A model generated the notes under the pieces. It ran no database searches. It saw nothing but the letters and a program-made list of their open reading frames with translations, and had not been told where the DNA came from. The translations under genes and the position numbers were made by a program. Shown in pieces: positions 17,742 to 27,000 of a DNA stretch of 53,304 nucleotides (its first letter is position 1; each line of letters starts with the position of its first letter). Source of the stretch: an uncultured Chloroflexota bacterium (GTDB lineage Bacteria; Chloroflexota; Dehalococcoidia; CAUJGQ01). Where the stretch lies: positions 1 through 53,304 of the forward strand of contig CALFMN010000145.1 of NCBI GenBank assembly GCA_937879875.1, read 5' to 3'.

Positions 17742-18956
17742 TTGCGTTGGGCAACGGCGCAGCAATGGATCGAGCGGCTGGTCGCCGAGCTGATACGGAG
17801 TGGCGCGATTCGCTCGCCCGCCGTCGAGGCGGCATTCCGCCACGTGCCGCGGCATCGCTTTCTGGAGACCTTCTACATCCGCGAATCCGGGGGAGTCGAC
17901 GCGCTTCCCGCCGCGGACACGGAGTGGACGGCCGTGGCCGTGGACCCGACGAACCCGGCCCCGGAGCAACTGGACCGCATCTACTCGTCCGCGGCATTGA
18001 TGACGCGCGTGGCCGGCGGCTGGCCCACGAGTTCCACCTCGGAGCCGGCGCTCGTTGCCTACATGCTCGAGGAGTTGCAGATCGCGCCAGGGATGCACCT
18101 GCTGGAAGTTGGCACGGGTACCGGCTACAATGCGGCCCTGCTGGCAGAGCTGGCAGGTGTCGGCGGTTCCGTCGTCTCCATCGACGTTCAGGCGGATGTG
18201 GCAGCGCAGGCACAGCGGCTGCTGGATAGCTGGCGACCGAGCGCCGTCACCGTGATGGCGCGCGATGGCTTCGAAGGCGCTCCGGAAGCGGCGCCGTTCG
18301 ATCGGATCATCGCCACGGTGGGCTGCCCAGACGTCTCGCCGGCCTGGGCCGAGCAACTGCACGCTGACGGCTTCATGCTGCTGCCGCTGACGCACGGCGG
18401 CTTCTGCCCGCTGACGCGCGTTTGGCGCGACGGCGAGCGGCTGCGTGGCCGCGTGATCGGCTTCTCCGGCTTCATGCTGATGCAAGGCGCCCTCGCGATC
18501 GACGGCGCGATGCACTTCGGCCGCTTTCGTTCTCCGCCCGAGATGCAACGGATCGCCGGCGGCCGCGTGCTGCCCGCACTTGCCGGCGTGGCGGCGGCGC
18601 CCGACGAGCGCAACAGCGCCGCCTCCTCTCGCTCACGCGGCTTCTGGTGCTTTCTCGCGCTGCGCGATGCGCGGCTCTTCAACGCCGCCGCACCGTGTCC
18701 AGCAGGCTACGGCCTGCGCGACGACGCCTTGGGCGACGTGTTCGTGGCGACGCACGAGGGTCGCGTGCTGCTGGCCGGCGAGGACGCGCTGTACGAGCAC
18801 CTGCTCGCGCTGCACGCCGAGTGGCAGGCTGCCGGCTCGCCCGGTCTGAGCGATTACGCGCTGGAGTTCGCGCCGCACGAGAGCCGCCGCACGCGACCGC
18901 TCTCTGGCTGGCCCATCGAGCGGCAGTACCACGAGCAATGGGTGACCGTGGCATAG
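17742..18956 (+). CDS. pcm: Protein-L-isoaspartate O-methyltransferase family protein
   Basis: The SAM-binding motif I is LEVGTGTGYNAALLAEL and the N-terminal VEAAFRHVPRHRFLE is the characteristic PCMT entry helix. These enzymes methylate isoaspartyl residues as a first step in repair of aged proteins. At 404 residues it is about twice the length of the basic enzyme: the methyltransferase domain ends near residue 225 and a further 180-residue region of unknown role follows, as in several actinobacterial and Chloroflexota homologues. The substrate is therefore not certain. The TTG start has GAAAGGG 4 bases upstream. It converges with the next gene, 9 bases away. Confidence 0.82.
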   Translation: MRWATAQQWIERLVAELIRSGAIRSPAVEAAFRHVPRHRFLETFYIRESGGVDALPAADTEWTAVAVDPTNPAPEQLDRIYSSAALMTRVAGGWPTSSTSEPALVAYMLEELQIAPGMHLLEVGTGTGYNAALLAELAGVGGSVVSIDVQADVAAQAQRLLDSWRPSAVTVMARDGFEGAPEAAPFDRIIATVGCPDVSPAWAEQLHADGFMLLPLTHGGFCPLTRVWRDGERLRGRVIGFSGFMLMQGALAIDGAMHFGRFRSPPEMQRIAGGRVLPALAGVAAAPDERNSAASSRSRGFWCFLALRDARLFNAAAPCPAGYGLRDDALGDVFVATHEGRVLLAGEDALYEHLLALHAEWQAAGSPGLSDYALEFAPHESRRTRPLSGWPIERQYHEQWVTVA

Positions 18957-18965
18957 GTATTGTCG

Positions 18966-19850
18966 TCAGCCGCCGAAGGTGCAGGGCTGCTGCCCGCGCA
19001 CGCCGGGACGGCAGACGAAGAGGCCGCCCGCGTGCGGCTGGGACGGGCGCTGCTCTTCCGGCACCAGCTCGGCCGCGGTCGTGATGTAGAGGTCGCCCAA
19101 ATCGGCGCCGCCGAAGCAGCATGAGGTCACACCGCTCGTCGGCAGCGCGACGATGCAGTCGAGCGCACCGTCCGGCGTGTAGCGGTGCAGCGCGCCGCTG
19201 CGCACCACGGCCACCCACAGGCAGCCCTCCGCGTCCACGCACATGCCGTCCGGGACGCCGCCGCTTTCCCGCGCGATCTCGACGACGCGGCGGCGGTTGG
19301 CGATGGTGCCGGACGCGAGATCGAAGTCGAAGGCGTCGACACTGCGCGTGGGCGTATCGATGTAGTACATCAGCCGGTTGTCCGGGCTCCAGCCGAGGCC
19401 GTTGGAGACGGTCACGCCGCCGAGCATCGTGCTGACACGGCCGTCCGGGTCGAGGCGGTAGAGGCTGCCGGCGCCGGGCGTGAAGCTGTAGGCCATCGTC
19501 CCGGCCCAGAAGCGGCCGGCCGCATCGCATTTGCCGTCGTTCAGGCGCATGCCGCTGTTCGCTCTGTCCACGTCGGCAAACGGAGCGACGGCGCCCGTCT
19601 CTGGATCGAGCAGGATGAAGCCATCGCGCGCCGCGAGGATCAGGCCGCCCTTCGCCCGCACCGCGACAGCGCCCACATGCTGGCCGGCCTGCACCGCGCG
19701 GTCCTTGCCCGTTGCCGGGTCGTAGAGGTGCACGGCCTCGGCGTGGATGTCTACCCATACGAGGCGGCAGGCGGCTGCATCCCAGATCGGCCCTTCGCCC
19801 AGCCGTGCGTGTGCGTCCAGTGCCAGCTCCACCTGCAGCGTTGCGGGCAT
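18966..19850 (-). CDS. SMP-30/gluconolactonase-type lactonase
   Basis: The ATG at 19850 has a GGAGGCGGAG site and gives 294 residues; an ATG 12 codons upstream is less likely. The metal ligands of this six-bladed beta-propeller family are in place: the Glu in LGEGPIWD, the Asn in SNGLGWSPD and the Asp in VPDGMCVD. RFWAGTM and GSLYRLDPDG are also typical. Family members hydrolyse sugar lactones (gluconolactone, xylonolactone) or related compounds with a divalent metal. No sugar pathway genes adjoin it, so the substrate is open. Confidence 0.88.
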   Translation of the reverse strand: MPATLQVELALDAHARLGEGPIWDAAACRLVWVDIHAEAVHLYDPATGKDRAVQAGQHVGAVAVRAKGGLILAARDGFILLDPETGAVAPFADVDRANSGMRLNDGKCDAAGRFWAGTMAYSFTPGAGSLYRLDPDGRVSTMLGGVTVSNGLGWSPDNRLMYYIDTPTRSVDAFDFDLASGTIANRRRVVEIARESGGVPDGMCVDAEGCLWVAVVRSGALHRYTPDGALDCIVALPTSGVTSCCFGGADLGDLYITTAAELVPEEQRPSQPHAGGLFVCRPGVRGQQPCTFGG

Positions 19851-19927
19851 CGCTCCGCCTCCCTCGCGCCATGCCGGCGCGGGCACACGGTATCACAGCC
19901 CCGCCGCCTGTCTCCCGGGTCGGTCGC

Positions 19928-20923
19928 TCAGCGGGTACGCGGATTGAGGATGTCGTTTAAGGCATCGCCGAACAGCGCGAACGAGATAAAGAAGAGGATG
20001 GCGATCGTGCCGGGCACAAGCAGCAGGTGCGGATGCGCCAGCACCTGACGCGGCCCCGAGCCGTCGTAAATCATGTCGCCGAAGCTCGGCGTGGGCGCCC
20101 GGACGCCCAGGCCAAAGAAGGTCAGCGAAATCTCCGAGAGCGCGATCGCGCCGATCGCGGTCGTGGTGCCGAGTACGACCAAATGCCGGATGTTGGGAAA
20201 GACGTGGTTCCACAGAACCCGGCCGGTAGAAGCGCCCATCGCCCGCGCGGCCAGGACGTACTCTTCCTGCCGTACGGCCAGCACCTGCGAGCGGATCAGC
20301 CGCTCCTGACCGACCCAGTCGATCAGCGTCAGTGCGAAGAACACAAAGGTGATGTCGGCGATGCCCGTGCGCAACGGGCCCCCAAGCACGGGCCAGCCGT
20401 ATGCGTGCCGCACCCAGCCGTCGATGCGCGGGCGGATGGTCGCGGCGAGCAGCAACAGCAATAAGAGGTCGGGAATGCTGCCCAGCGCTTCGCCGAGCCG
20501 GTTGATCAGCGAGTCCACCAGACCGCGCCGATAGCCGGCCAGCAGGCCGAGGCCGACGCCGAGGAACAGGCCACCGGTGATCGTGGTCGCCACCGTGATC
20601 AGCATCGTCGTGCGCGTGGCGTAGATCACGCGGCTGAGCAGATCGCGACCGAGCCGGTCGGTGCCGAAGGGATGCTTCCAGCTCGGACCTTGCAGCACAT
20701 TCTCCTTGCGCAGATCGTGACTGCTGCCCTCGTAGCTGTAGGGTGCGATCGCCGGCGCAAAGATGGCAGTCGCATAGAAGAGCACGATGTAACAGAGCGC
20801 CACGCAGGCCAGCTTGCGCTTGAGCAGGCTGCGCACGAACGTTCGCCAGGCGGGAACGGCCGGCCGGTCGAGGCCATACACATTCGCCGCTGCGGGCAGC
20901 ATCGTCGCGGTGTCAGCCGTCAT
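19928..20923 (-). CDS. Peptide-type ABC transporter permease, DppC/OppC class
   Basis: The 331-residue inner-membrane permease has an N-terminal transmembrane helix (LACVALCYIVLFYATAIFAP), the HPFGTDRLGRDLLSRV signature of the C-type subunit, and the EAA loop (YVLAARAMGASTGRVLWNHVFPN) that docks onto the ATPase. The C-terminal region has several helices and ends LNDILNPRTR. It would form a heterodimer with the permease encoded just upstream (24 bases). No ATPase gene is next to the set. Confidence 0.93.
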   Translation of the reverse strand: MTADTATMLPAAANVYGLDRPAVPAWRTFVRSLLKRKLACVALCYIVLFYATAIFAPAIAPYSYEGSSHDLRKENVLQGPSWKHPFGTDRLGRDLLSRVIYATRTTMLITVATTITGGLFLGVGLGLLAGYRRGLVDSLINRLGEALGSIPDLLLLLLLAATIRPRIDGWVRHAYGWPVLGGPLRTGIADITFVFFALTLIDWVGQERLIRSQVLAVRQEEYVLAARAMGASTGRVLWNHVFPNIRHLVVLGTTTAIGAIALSEISLTFFGLGVRAPTPSFGDMIYDGSGPRQVLAHPHLLLVPGTIAILFFISFALFGDALNDILNPRTR

Positions 20924-20947
20924 GTGTTATCCGCACAGTTTGCCCAA

Positions 20948-21940
20948 TCATCCGGCATCGAGCCGAATCCTCGGGTCAATGAAGGTGTAGGCGATGTCAA
21001 CGGCCATGTTCGCCACGATGAACGCCACCGTGCTGATGATCGTGATCGCCATGATCTCATCGTAGTCGCGACCATTAATCGTCGCGATCGACTCCGCTCC
21101 GATCCCGGGAATGCCGAACAGTGACTCGACAAAGAACGACCCGATGAACAGAAAAAACAGCGAGCTTACGATCGCCGTCGCCATCGGCAGCATGGCGTTA
21201 CGCACCATGTGCCGCAGCACGACGATGCGTTCCTGCAATCCCTTGGCCCGAGCCGTGCGCACAAAGTCGTCGTCCATTACCTGTATCATGCTGATACGCA
21301 TCAGCCGTGCCACTCCGGCGAGGCCCGGAACGGTCAGCACCGCGGTCGGCAAGATAATGTACCTGCTGAAGATGCCGTGCCAGCCGGCCACGGGTAGCAA
21401 CTTCCATTTGGCCGCGAACAGCACTTGTAAGGTTGGGATCAGGATGACGACGGGGATCGCCGAGAGAATGAGCAGCAGTGCGGTCACCGACGGATCCTGC
21501 CAATGGCCTCTACGCATCGCGAGGTAGATGCCGATCGGCATGCCGATCGTGAACGTCAGAATGAACGGATAGATGTTCTCCTGCAACGAGATCCACATCT
21601 TGGGGAAGATGATGCTGGAGACGCTTTGATTCACATGGCGCTGGCTGGTGCCGAAGTCGCCGTGCACCACTTCGCTCATGTAGCGCACGTACTGGACCGC
21701 AACGTTGTCATCCAGATGGAGCTGGTGCTTGAGCCGTGCGACCGTCTCGGGCGAGGCCTTGCCGCCGGTGCGTGCCGTAATCGGATCGCCGGGCGCACAC
21801 CGGCCGAGCCAGAACGTGGCGATCGTCACCAGCAGCACCACCGGTATCGCGGCCAGCAGGCGGCGGACGATGAAGGGAAAGACACCGGTCACGGCAGCCT
21901 CGCGACTCGGCTGGTGGTGAGCCACGGTGGGCGGGGCCAA
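20948..21940 (-). CDS. Peptide-type ABC transporter permease, DppB/OppB class
   Basis: This is the B-type permease partner. It has the N-terminal helix (FIVRRLLAAIPVVLLVTIATF), the GDP motif (RCAPGDPI), the long loop with LHLDDNVAVQYVRYM, and the EAA motif DFVRTARAKGLQERIVVLRHMVRNA. The ATG at 21940 gives 330 residues; a GTG at 21892 would begin at VFPFIVRRLL and is closer to the usual length, so the true start is open. It lies between the binding-protein gene and the C-type permease and is surely co-transcribed with them. Confidence 0.93.
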   Translation of the reverse strand: MAPPTVAHHQPSREAAVTGVFPFIVRRLLAAIPVVLLVTIATFWLGRCAPGDPITARTGGKASPETVARLKHQLHLDDNVAVQYVRYMSEVVHGDFGTSQRHVNQSVSSIIFPKMWISLQENIYPFILTFTIGMPIGIYLAMRRGHWQDPSVTALLLILSAIPVVILIPTLQVLFAAKWKLLPVAGWHGIFSRYIILPTAVLTVPGLAGVARLMRISMIQVMDDDFVRTARAKGLQERIVVLRHMVRNAMLPMATAIVSSLFFLFIGSFFVESLFGIPGIGAESIATINGRDYDEIMAITIISTVAFIVANMAVDIAYTFIDPRIRLDAG

Positions 21941-21973
21941 AGCTGGAGACCGGCCCCGCCCGCCGCCGCACCG

Positions 21974-23674
21974 CTATTTCTGGATCGAGACGTAGCGGTA
22001 GATCGGGATGATCATGCCCGGCACGTCGTAGCCCTTGACGTACGGCTTCACCAGCAGGTTGTCCTGCTCGTAGAACAGCGGCGCCCAGGCGGCGTCATCC
22101 AGGATCATCTGCTCCGCCTGCTGGTACTCCTGGTAGCGCTTGGTCTGGTCCTGCTCCGTGCGCGCCTGCACCAGCAGATTGTCCACCTGCGGGTTGCTGT
22201 ACTTGACGTCGTTGCCGTTGCTCTGGCTGTAGAAGTTGAGGTCGAGGAAGTTCTCGGGGTCCGGATAGTCCGCGGCCCAGCCGGCGTCCCACATCATGTA
22301 AGCGCCCTTCTTCACGTCGCTGAAGAACGTCGCCGTCTCGACCTGTTGCACCTCGACCGTAACGCCGAGGTTGTCCTTCCACATCTGCAAGATCGCCTCG
22401 TCCACCGGGCCGACGTTCGCGCCCTGGCCCGAGGTGGTGAAGGTGATCGCTGGCAGCTTGCCTTGGTACTTGGACTGTTGCAGGAGTTGCTTGGCGTCGT
22501 TGGCGTCGAAGGGAATGCCCTTCACATCCTTGTTAAAGCCGGGCATACCGGGCGGTAAGATGCCGTTCGCCGCCGGCACGACATCTTTGAGAATCACGTC
22601 CACAAGCTGCTGCTTGTCGATCGCCTCGGCGAAGGCGCGGCGCACCTTCGGGTCGTCGAACGGCGCCTGTTTCGTGTTGAAGCCGATGTAGAACGTCGTC
22701 AGGCTCGGCTTTGAGACATACTCCTTGTTCAGTGGCTCGTTCTTGTCGCGAATGCGCTCGATATCGTTGATACCGACGCCGGAGATGTCGATTTCGCCGT
22801 TTTCGTATTGCGTGAGCGACGAGCCCCCGGCGAGATCATAGGTGATCTGACCGATCTGCGGCACACCCAGATGATAGCGATCGTTGGCAGTCAGCGTGAC
22901 ACTCTCGCCAATCTTCCACTCTTTCAGCTTGAACGGCCCCGTGCCGTTGGGGTGGCGCGTCCAGTTGCGCTTGTCCGCATCGATCTGCGACTTGTCCACC
23001 ACGTACGCGGTCGGGAAGGTCAGCTTCGAGAGGAAGTACGGCTTCGGCTGGTCGATGTCGATCTCCAGCGTCTGATCGTCGATCACTTTGATGCCGGAGA
23101 TCGAGGTCGCCTTGCCGCGGATCATGTCCTTGGCGCCGACGATGTCGCCGAGATACTGATCGGCCGTGGAGGAGCCCGTGTCTGGGCTGGCCGCGCGCTC
23201 CATCGAGTATTTGAAATCCTGCGCCGTAACGCGCCGGTTGCTGTTCTGGAAGACCACGTCGTCACGCAGCTTGAACGTGTAGGCCTTGCCGTCGGCGCTG
23301 ATCGTCGGCAAATCTTTGGCAATGTCGGGAATGACCTTCAAGCTCTTGTCGAGCTGCACCAGCCCGCCAAAGATCTCGACGATATATTCGGCCGAGGTCG
23401 TGTCGAAGGCGAGCGCCGGGTCGAGCGTGAGCGGATCGTCGCCCGGCACGCGCAGCTCGCCGCCCTTCACGTTGCTGCTCGGCGCTTTGGCGCTGTTCGC
23501 GCTGCTGCTTGAGGCGGCGCTCGGCGTGCCGCTGCTCGTGTTTTGCTTCGACGCGGATTTGGCGCTGCTTGAGCTGCCGCCCGAGCTGGCGACGATCGCC
23601 ACGGCCAGGACGATGATGCCGATTACCAGCACGCCGACGGCGCCGGCCAACCCTGCCAGCAGCTTATTGCTCAT
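21974..23674 (-). CDS. Peptide-type ABC transporter substrate-binding protein (SBP family 5)
   Basis: The 566-residue extracytoplasmic receptor begins with an uncleaved-looking anchor (LLAGLAGAVGVLVIGIIVLAV) and a Ser/Ala/Lys linker, then the family 5 fold: LRVPGDDPLTLDPALAFD, EIFGGLVQLDKSLKVIPDIA, YTFKLRDDVVFQNSNRRVTAQDF and the C-terminal AWAPLFYEQD. No lipobox Cys is visible, so it is held by the helix rather than a lipid. A very strong ribosome-binding site (GGGAGGTTGAGGG) precedes the ATG. The ligand is a peptide or other small solute and cannot be read from sequence. First gene of the importer operon. Confidence 0.93.
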   Translation of the reverse strand: MSNKLLAGLAGAVGVLVIGIIVLAVAIVASSGGSSSSAKSASKQNTSSGTPSAASSSSANSAKAPSSNVKGGELRVPGDDPLTLDPALAFDTTSAEYIVEIFGGLVQLDKSLKVIPDIAKDLPTISADGKAYTFKLRDDVVFQNSNRRVTAQDFKYSMERAASPDTGSSTADQYLGDIVGAKDMIRGKATSISGIKVIDDQTLEIDIDQPKPYFLSKLTFPTAYVVDKSQIDADKRNWTRHPNGTGPFKLKEWKIGESVTLTANDRYHLGVPQIGQITYDLAGGSSLTQYENGEIDISGVGINDIERIRDKNEPLNKEYVSKPSLTTFYIGFNTKQAPFDDPKVRRAFAEAIDKQQLVDVILKDVVPAANGILPPGMPGFNKDVKGIPFDANDAKQLLQQSKYQGKLPAITFTTSGQGANVGPVDEAILQMWKDNLGVTVEVQQVETATFFSDVKKGAYMMWDAGWAADYPDPENFLDLNFYSQSNGNDVKYSNPQVDNLLVQARTEQDQTKRYQEYQQAEQMILDDAAWAPLFYEQDNLLVKPYVKGYDVPGMIIPIYRYVSIQK

Positions 23675-23785
23675 CCCTCAACCTCCCTCACCCACCACAT
23701 CCAGATGCCACCGGACCGGCTGGCTCCGCGGCGGCCTTTGCCCGGCGGTACAGGACGAATCCTGTGTACCGTCAGAGCGCGGCGA

Positions 23786-25576
23786 TCATACCAGATCGAC
23801 CTTGATATGCAGATCGCGCAACTGCTTCTCCTCCACCGGCGACGGTGCGCCGGTCATCGGGTCGGCGGCGCTCTTCGTCTTGGGGAAGGCGATCACCTCG
23901 CGGATGTCGGTTTCGCCCAGCAACAGCGCGACGATACGGTCGATGCCCGGCGCGACGCCGCCGTGCGGCGGCGCGCCGTACTCGAACGCTTCGAGCATGT
24001 GGCCGAAGCGTTCCTGCTGCGCCTCTGGCGAGATGTTCAGCAGATCGAAGATGCGCCGCTGCATGGCGCGGTCGTGGATGCGGATGCTGCCGCTGGCCAG
24101 CTCCCAGCCGTTGCAGACGAAGTCGTAGGCGCGGCTGCGGGCGGCGCCGGGGTCGCTGTCGAGCAGCGCCAGGTCCTCGTCCGGCGGCGCCGTAAACGGA
24201 TGGTGCAGGGCGTCCCAGCGGCTCTCGTCCTCGTTCCACTCAAACATGGGAAACTCGGTGATGAAGGCGCCGGCCAGCACGTTCGGGTCTTCGAGGCCGA
24301 GCTGTTTCGCCAGCGTGCGCCGCAACAGGTCCAGCGCGGCGTTCACCGTGGCCGCCGTGTCCGCGACAAGCAGGATCAGGTCGCCGCGCGCCGCGCCGCC
24401 ACGCCAGGCGAGCGCCTGCACCTCGTCGACGCGCAAGAAGCGCGCGGCTGACGAACGCACGTCGTCCATCGTCAGCGCATCGAGATCGCCCTCGCCTTGC
24501 AGCGCGATCGGCACCATGCCCTTCGCGCCGCGTGTCTTGACCAGCTCGATCAGCTCGTCCGTCTGCCGGCGCGTGTAGCCGGCGCAGCCGGGCGCGACCA
24601 TGCCGCGCACCTGGCCGCCGGCCTCGAGCGCCGAGCGGAAGACGCCGAACTCGCTGTCACTCAGCAGATCAGACGCATCGAACAGCTCGAGGCCGTAGCG
24701 CAGGTCCGGCTTGTCCGAGCCGAAGCGCCGCATCGCCTCGGCGTAGGTGAGCCGCGGGAAAGGCGCGGGTACGCTCAGGCGCGGCGTCAACTCGCGCGTC
24801 AGACGCAGGAAGAGCGACTCGATCAGTTCAAAGATGTCCGCTTCTTCAACGAAGCTGACTTCGAGATCGAGCTGGGTGAACTCCGGCTGGCGATCGCCGC
24901 GCAGGTCTTCGTCGCGGAAGCAGCGGGCGATCTGGAAGTAGCGCTCCATGCCGGCCACCATCAGCAACTGCTTGAGTTGCTGCGGCGATTGCGGCAGCGC
25001 GTAGAAGTCGCCGGGATGCACGCGGCTGGGTACGAGATAGTCGCGGGCGCCCTCCGGCGTGCTTTTGAGCAGGATCGGCGTCTCGATCTCGATGAAGCCG
25101 CGCTCGGTCATGAAGTCGCGGATCAGCTTGACCGCGCGGTGGCGCATGACGATGTTTTCGTGCATGCGCGGCCGGCGCAGGTCGAGATAGCGGTACTGCA
25201 GGCGCAGCAACTCGGAGACGTCGCTCTCTTCGTTGATGTAGAACGGCGGCGTCTTCGACGCGTTGAGGATCTTCGCCGCGTGCGCCGTGACTTCGACCTC
25301 GCCCGTCGCGAGCTTTGGATTGACCCAGCGCCCCTCGCGCAGCGCCACCGTGCCCCACACCTGCAAGACATACTCGGGCCGCGCCTCAGACGCGACGGCG
25401 TGCGCTGCGGGGTGGGTCGAGCGGTCGAACTTGACCTGCACGATGCCGCCGGCGTCGCGCAGATCGATGAAGATCAGCCCGCCCTGGTCGCGGCGGTTGT
25501 GTACCCAGCCGGCCAGCGTGACTTCGGCGCCGTCGTCCCGCGGACGCAGCTCGCCCGCGCTGCGCGATTTGAGCAC
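23786..25576 (-). CDS. aspS: Aspartyl-tRNA synthetase (bacterial type)
   Basis: The 596 residues match the long bacterial AspRS: an OB-fold anticodon-binding domain (VTLAGWVHNRRDQGGLIFIDLRD), class II motif 2 (FRDEDLRGDRQPEFTQLD), the inserted GAD domain, FPMFEWNEDESRWDALHHPFT, and motif 3 (GGVAPGIDRIVALLLG). Whether it charges only tRNA-Asp or also tRNA-Asn cannot be decided here; no gatCAB or asnS is in the window. The start is unambiguous. It is transcribed away from hemW, across about 170 bases. Confidence 0.97.
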   Translation of the reverse strand: MLKSRSAGELRPRDDGAEVTLAGWVHNRRDQGGLIFIDLRDAGGIVQVKFDRSTHPAAHAVASEARPEYVLQVWGTVALREGRWVNPKLATGEVEVTAHAAKILNASKTPPFYINEESDVSELLRLQYRYLDLRRPRMHENIVMRHRAVKLIRDFMTERGFIEIETPILLKSTPEGARDYLVPSRVHPGDFYALPQSPQQLKQLLMVAGMERYFQIARCFRDEDLRGDRQPEFTQLDLEVSFVEEADIFELIESLFLRLTRELTPRLSVPAPFPRLTYAEAMRRFGSDKPDLRYGLELFDASDLLSDSEFGVFRSALEAGGQVRGMVAPGCAGYTRRQTDELIELVKTRGAKGMVPIALQGEGDLDALTMDDVRSSAARFLRVDEVQALAWRGGAARGDLILLVADTAATVNAALDLLRRTLAKQLGLEDPNVLAGAFITEFPMFEWNEDESRWDALHHPFTAPPDEDLALLDSDPGAARSRAYDFVCNGWELASGSIRIHDRAMQRRIFDLLNISPEAQQERFGHMLEAFEYGAPPHGGVAPGIDRIVALLLGETDIREVIAFPKTKSAADPMTGAPSPVEEKQLRDLHIKVDLV

Positions 25577-25747
25577 CGTTGCCTCCCGAATGCCGCCGAG
25601 CGCCTGCGGCGCCTCCGCGGCGCGCGTCGCTGCAAAAATGCTAGCATGAGCATACGGAAGGCTCCATGCGCGACGCGGCTGGCAGATGGTTTCAACACCG
25701 GCGATCGGGCGCCATTGGATGCGCAGATGCGAGTCGGTTTTGAAACC

Positions 25748-26989
25748 ATGTCAAACAGTTCAGTGTCACTGCGGCCGCTCGGCCTCTACCTGCACCTGCC
25801 CTTCTGCGACCACAAGTGCGCCTACTGCGACTTCAACTCGTACGCCGGGCTCGATCACCTGATTCCGCCCTACACGGACGCCCTTGTGCGCGACATCGGC
25901 CTCTGGCGCGACGCCGCGGCTGACTATCAGGTCGTGACCGTCTTTTTGGGCGGCGGCACGCCCAGCCTCACGCCGCTGTCGCAGCTTGCGCGCATCTTCG
26001 CGACCGTGCGTGAGTCCTTCGCGCTCGCCGCGGACGCCGAGATCACGCTCGAAGCCAATCCGGGCACCGTGAGCGAACCGTATCTCCGCGGCCTGCACGA
26101 GCTGGGCGTCAACCGCCTGAGCCTCGGCGTGCAGAGCTTCGACGATGCCGAGCTGCTGCGCCTGGACCGTATCCACGACGCCGCACAGGCCGTCGCGGCC
26201 TATCGCGCGGCGCGCGCGGCCGGCTTCGCAAACGTCAATCTCGACCTGATCTTCGGGTTGGAAGGCCAGTCGCTCGCAGGCTGGCAGGCGAACCTGCGCA
26301 GCGCCGTTGCGCTCGCGCCGGAGCATCTCTCGCTCTACGGCCTCACGGTCGAGCCGGGCACAAAACTGGCATGGCAGGTCGAAACCGGCGCCGCGCCGGC
26401 GCCCGACCCGGACCTGCAGGCCGACATGTATGAGGCGACAACGGAGCGAATGGCAGCGGGCGGCTACGAGCAGTACGAGATCTCCAACTGGAGCCGTCCC
26501 GGCCGCGCCTGCCGCCACAACCTGATCTACTGGCGCAACCAGCCGTATCTGGGTCTCGGCGCCGGGGCGCACTCCTGCTTCCGCGGCCGCCGCTTCGCCA
26601 TGATCCGCCCGCCCGCCGGCTACATCGCCCGCCTCCGCGCGGCGAGCGGCGGCGCCGAGACAGCGGGCGAGGCGCTTCAGCCGGCCTTTCCGCAGATCGC
26701 CGAGGAGGCGCGGCTGGAGGCGCTGACCGATGCCTCGGACACGGCCATCCTCGGCCTGCGCCTGAACGAGGGCCTCGACCTCGATGCCTTCGCCGCACGC
26801 CACGGCGCACGGCTGGAAGCGCTCGCCGGCCCGGCGCTGGCTGACCTCGAAGGGTGGGGGTTGCTCGAAGTCGCGGACGAACGCCTGCGCCTCACGCCGC
26901 GCGGCCGGTTGCTCTCCAACGAGGTCTTTCTGCGGCTGTTGCCCGCGGAGCTTGGCAGCGTGCCGGCGATGCCCGCGCTTCGTGGCTAA
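25748..26989 (+). CDS. hemW: Radical SAM heme chaperone HemW (HemN-like)
   Basis: A radical-SAM iron-sulfur protein. The cluster motif CDHKCAYCDF has the HemW pattern (CxxxCxYCxF) rather than the fourth Cys of true oxygen-independent coproporphyrinogen oxidase HemN, so a role in heme delivery is more likely than in heme synthesis. FLGGGTPSL, LEANPGTV, RLSLGVQSFDD and the C-terminal HemN domain (GLRLNEGLDLDAF, RLTPRGRLLSNEVF) are all present. I start at ATG 25748 (413 residues); ATG 25727 is an alternative and neither has a strong ribosome-binding site. The frame is open far upstream opposite aspS, but that part does not look like protein. Confidence 0.9.
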   Translation: MSNSSVSLRPLGLYLHLPFCDHKCAYCDFNSYAGLDHLIPPYTDALVRDIGLWRDAAADYQVVTVFLGGGTPSLTPLSQLARIFATVRESFALAADAEITLEANPGTVSEPYLRGLHELGVNRLSLGVQSFDDAELLRLDRIHDAAQAVAAYRAARAAGFANVNLDLIFGLEGQSLAGWQANLRSAVALAPEHLSLYGLTVEPGTKLAWQVETGAAPAPDPDLQADMYEATTERMAAGGYEQYEISNWSRPGRACRHNLIYWRNQPYLGLGAGAHSCFRGRRFAMIRPPAGYIARLRAASGGAETAGEALQPAFPQIAEEARLEALTDASDTAILGLRLNEGLDLDAFAARHGARLEALAGPALADLEGWGLLEVADERLRLTPRGRLLSNEVFLRLLPAELGSVPAMPALRG

Positions 26990-27000
26990 GCGCCCCGGCG

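Noticed and set aside
24497..25747. Long upstream extension of the hemW frame
   Set aside because: It lies entirely opposite aspS, is rich in Arg, Ala, Leu and His as expected of antisense GC-rich sequence, and has no domain before the CDHKCAYCDF core.
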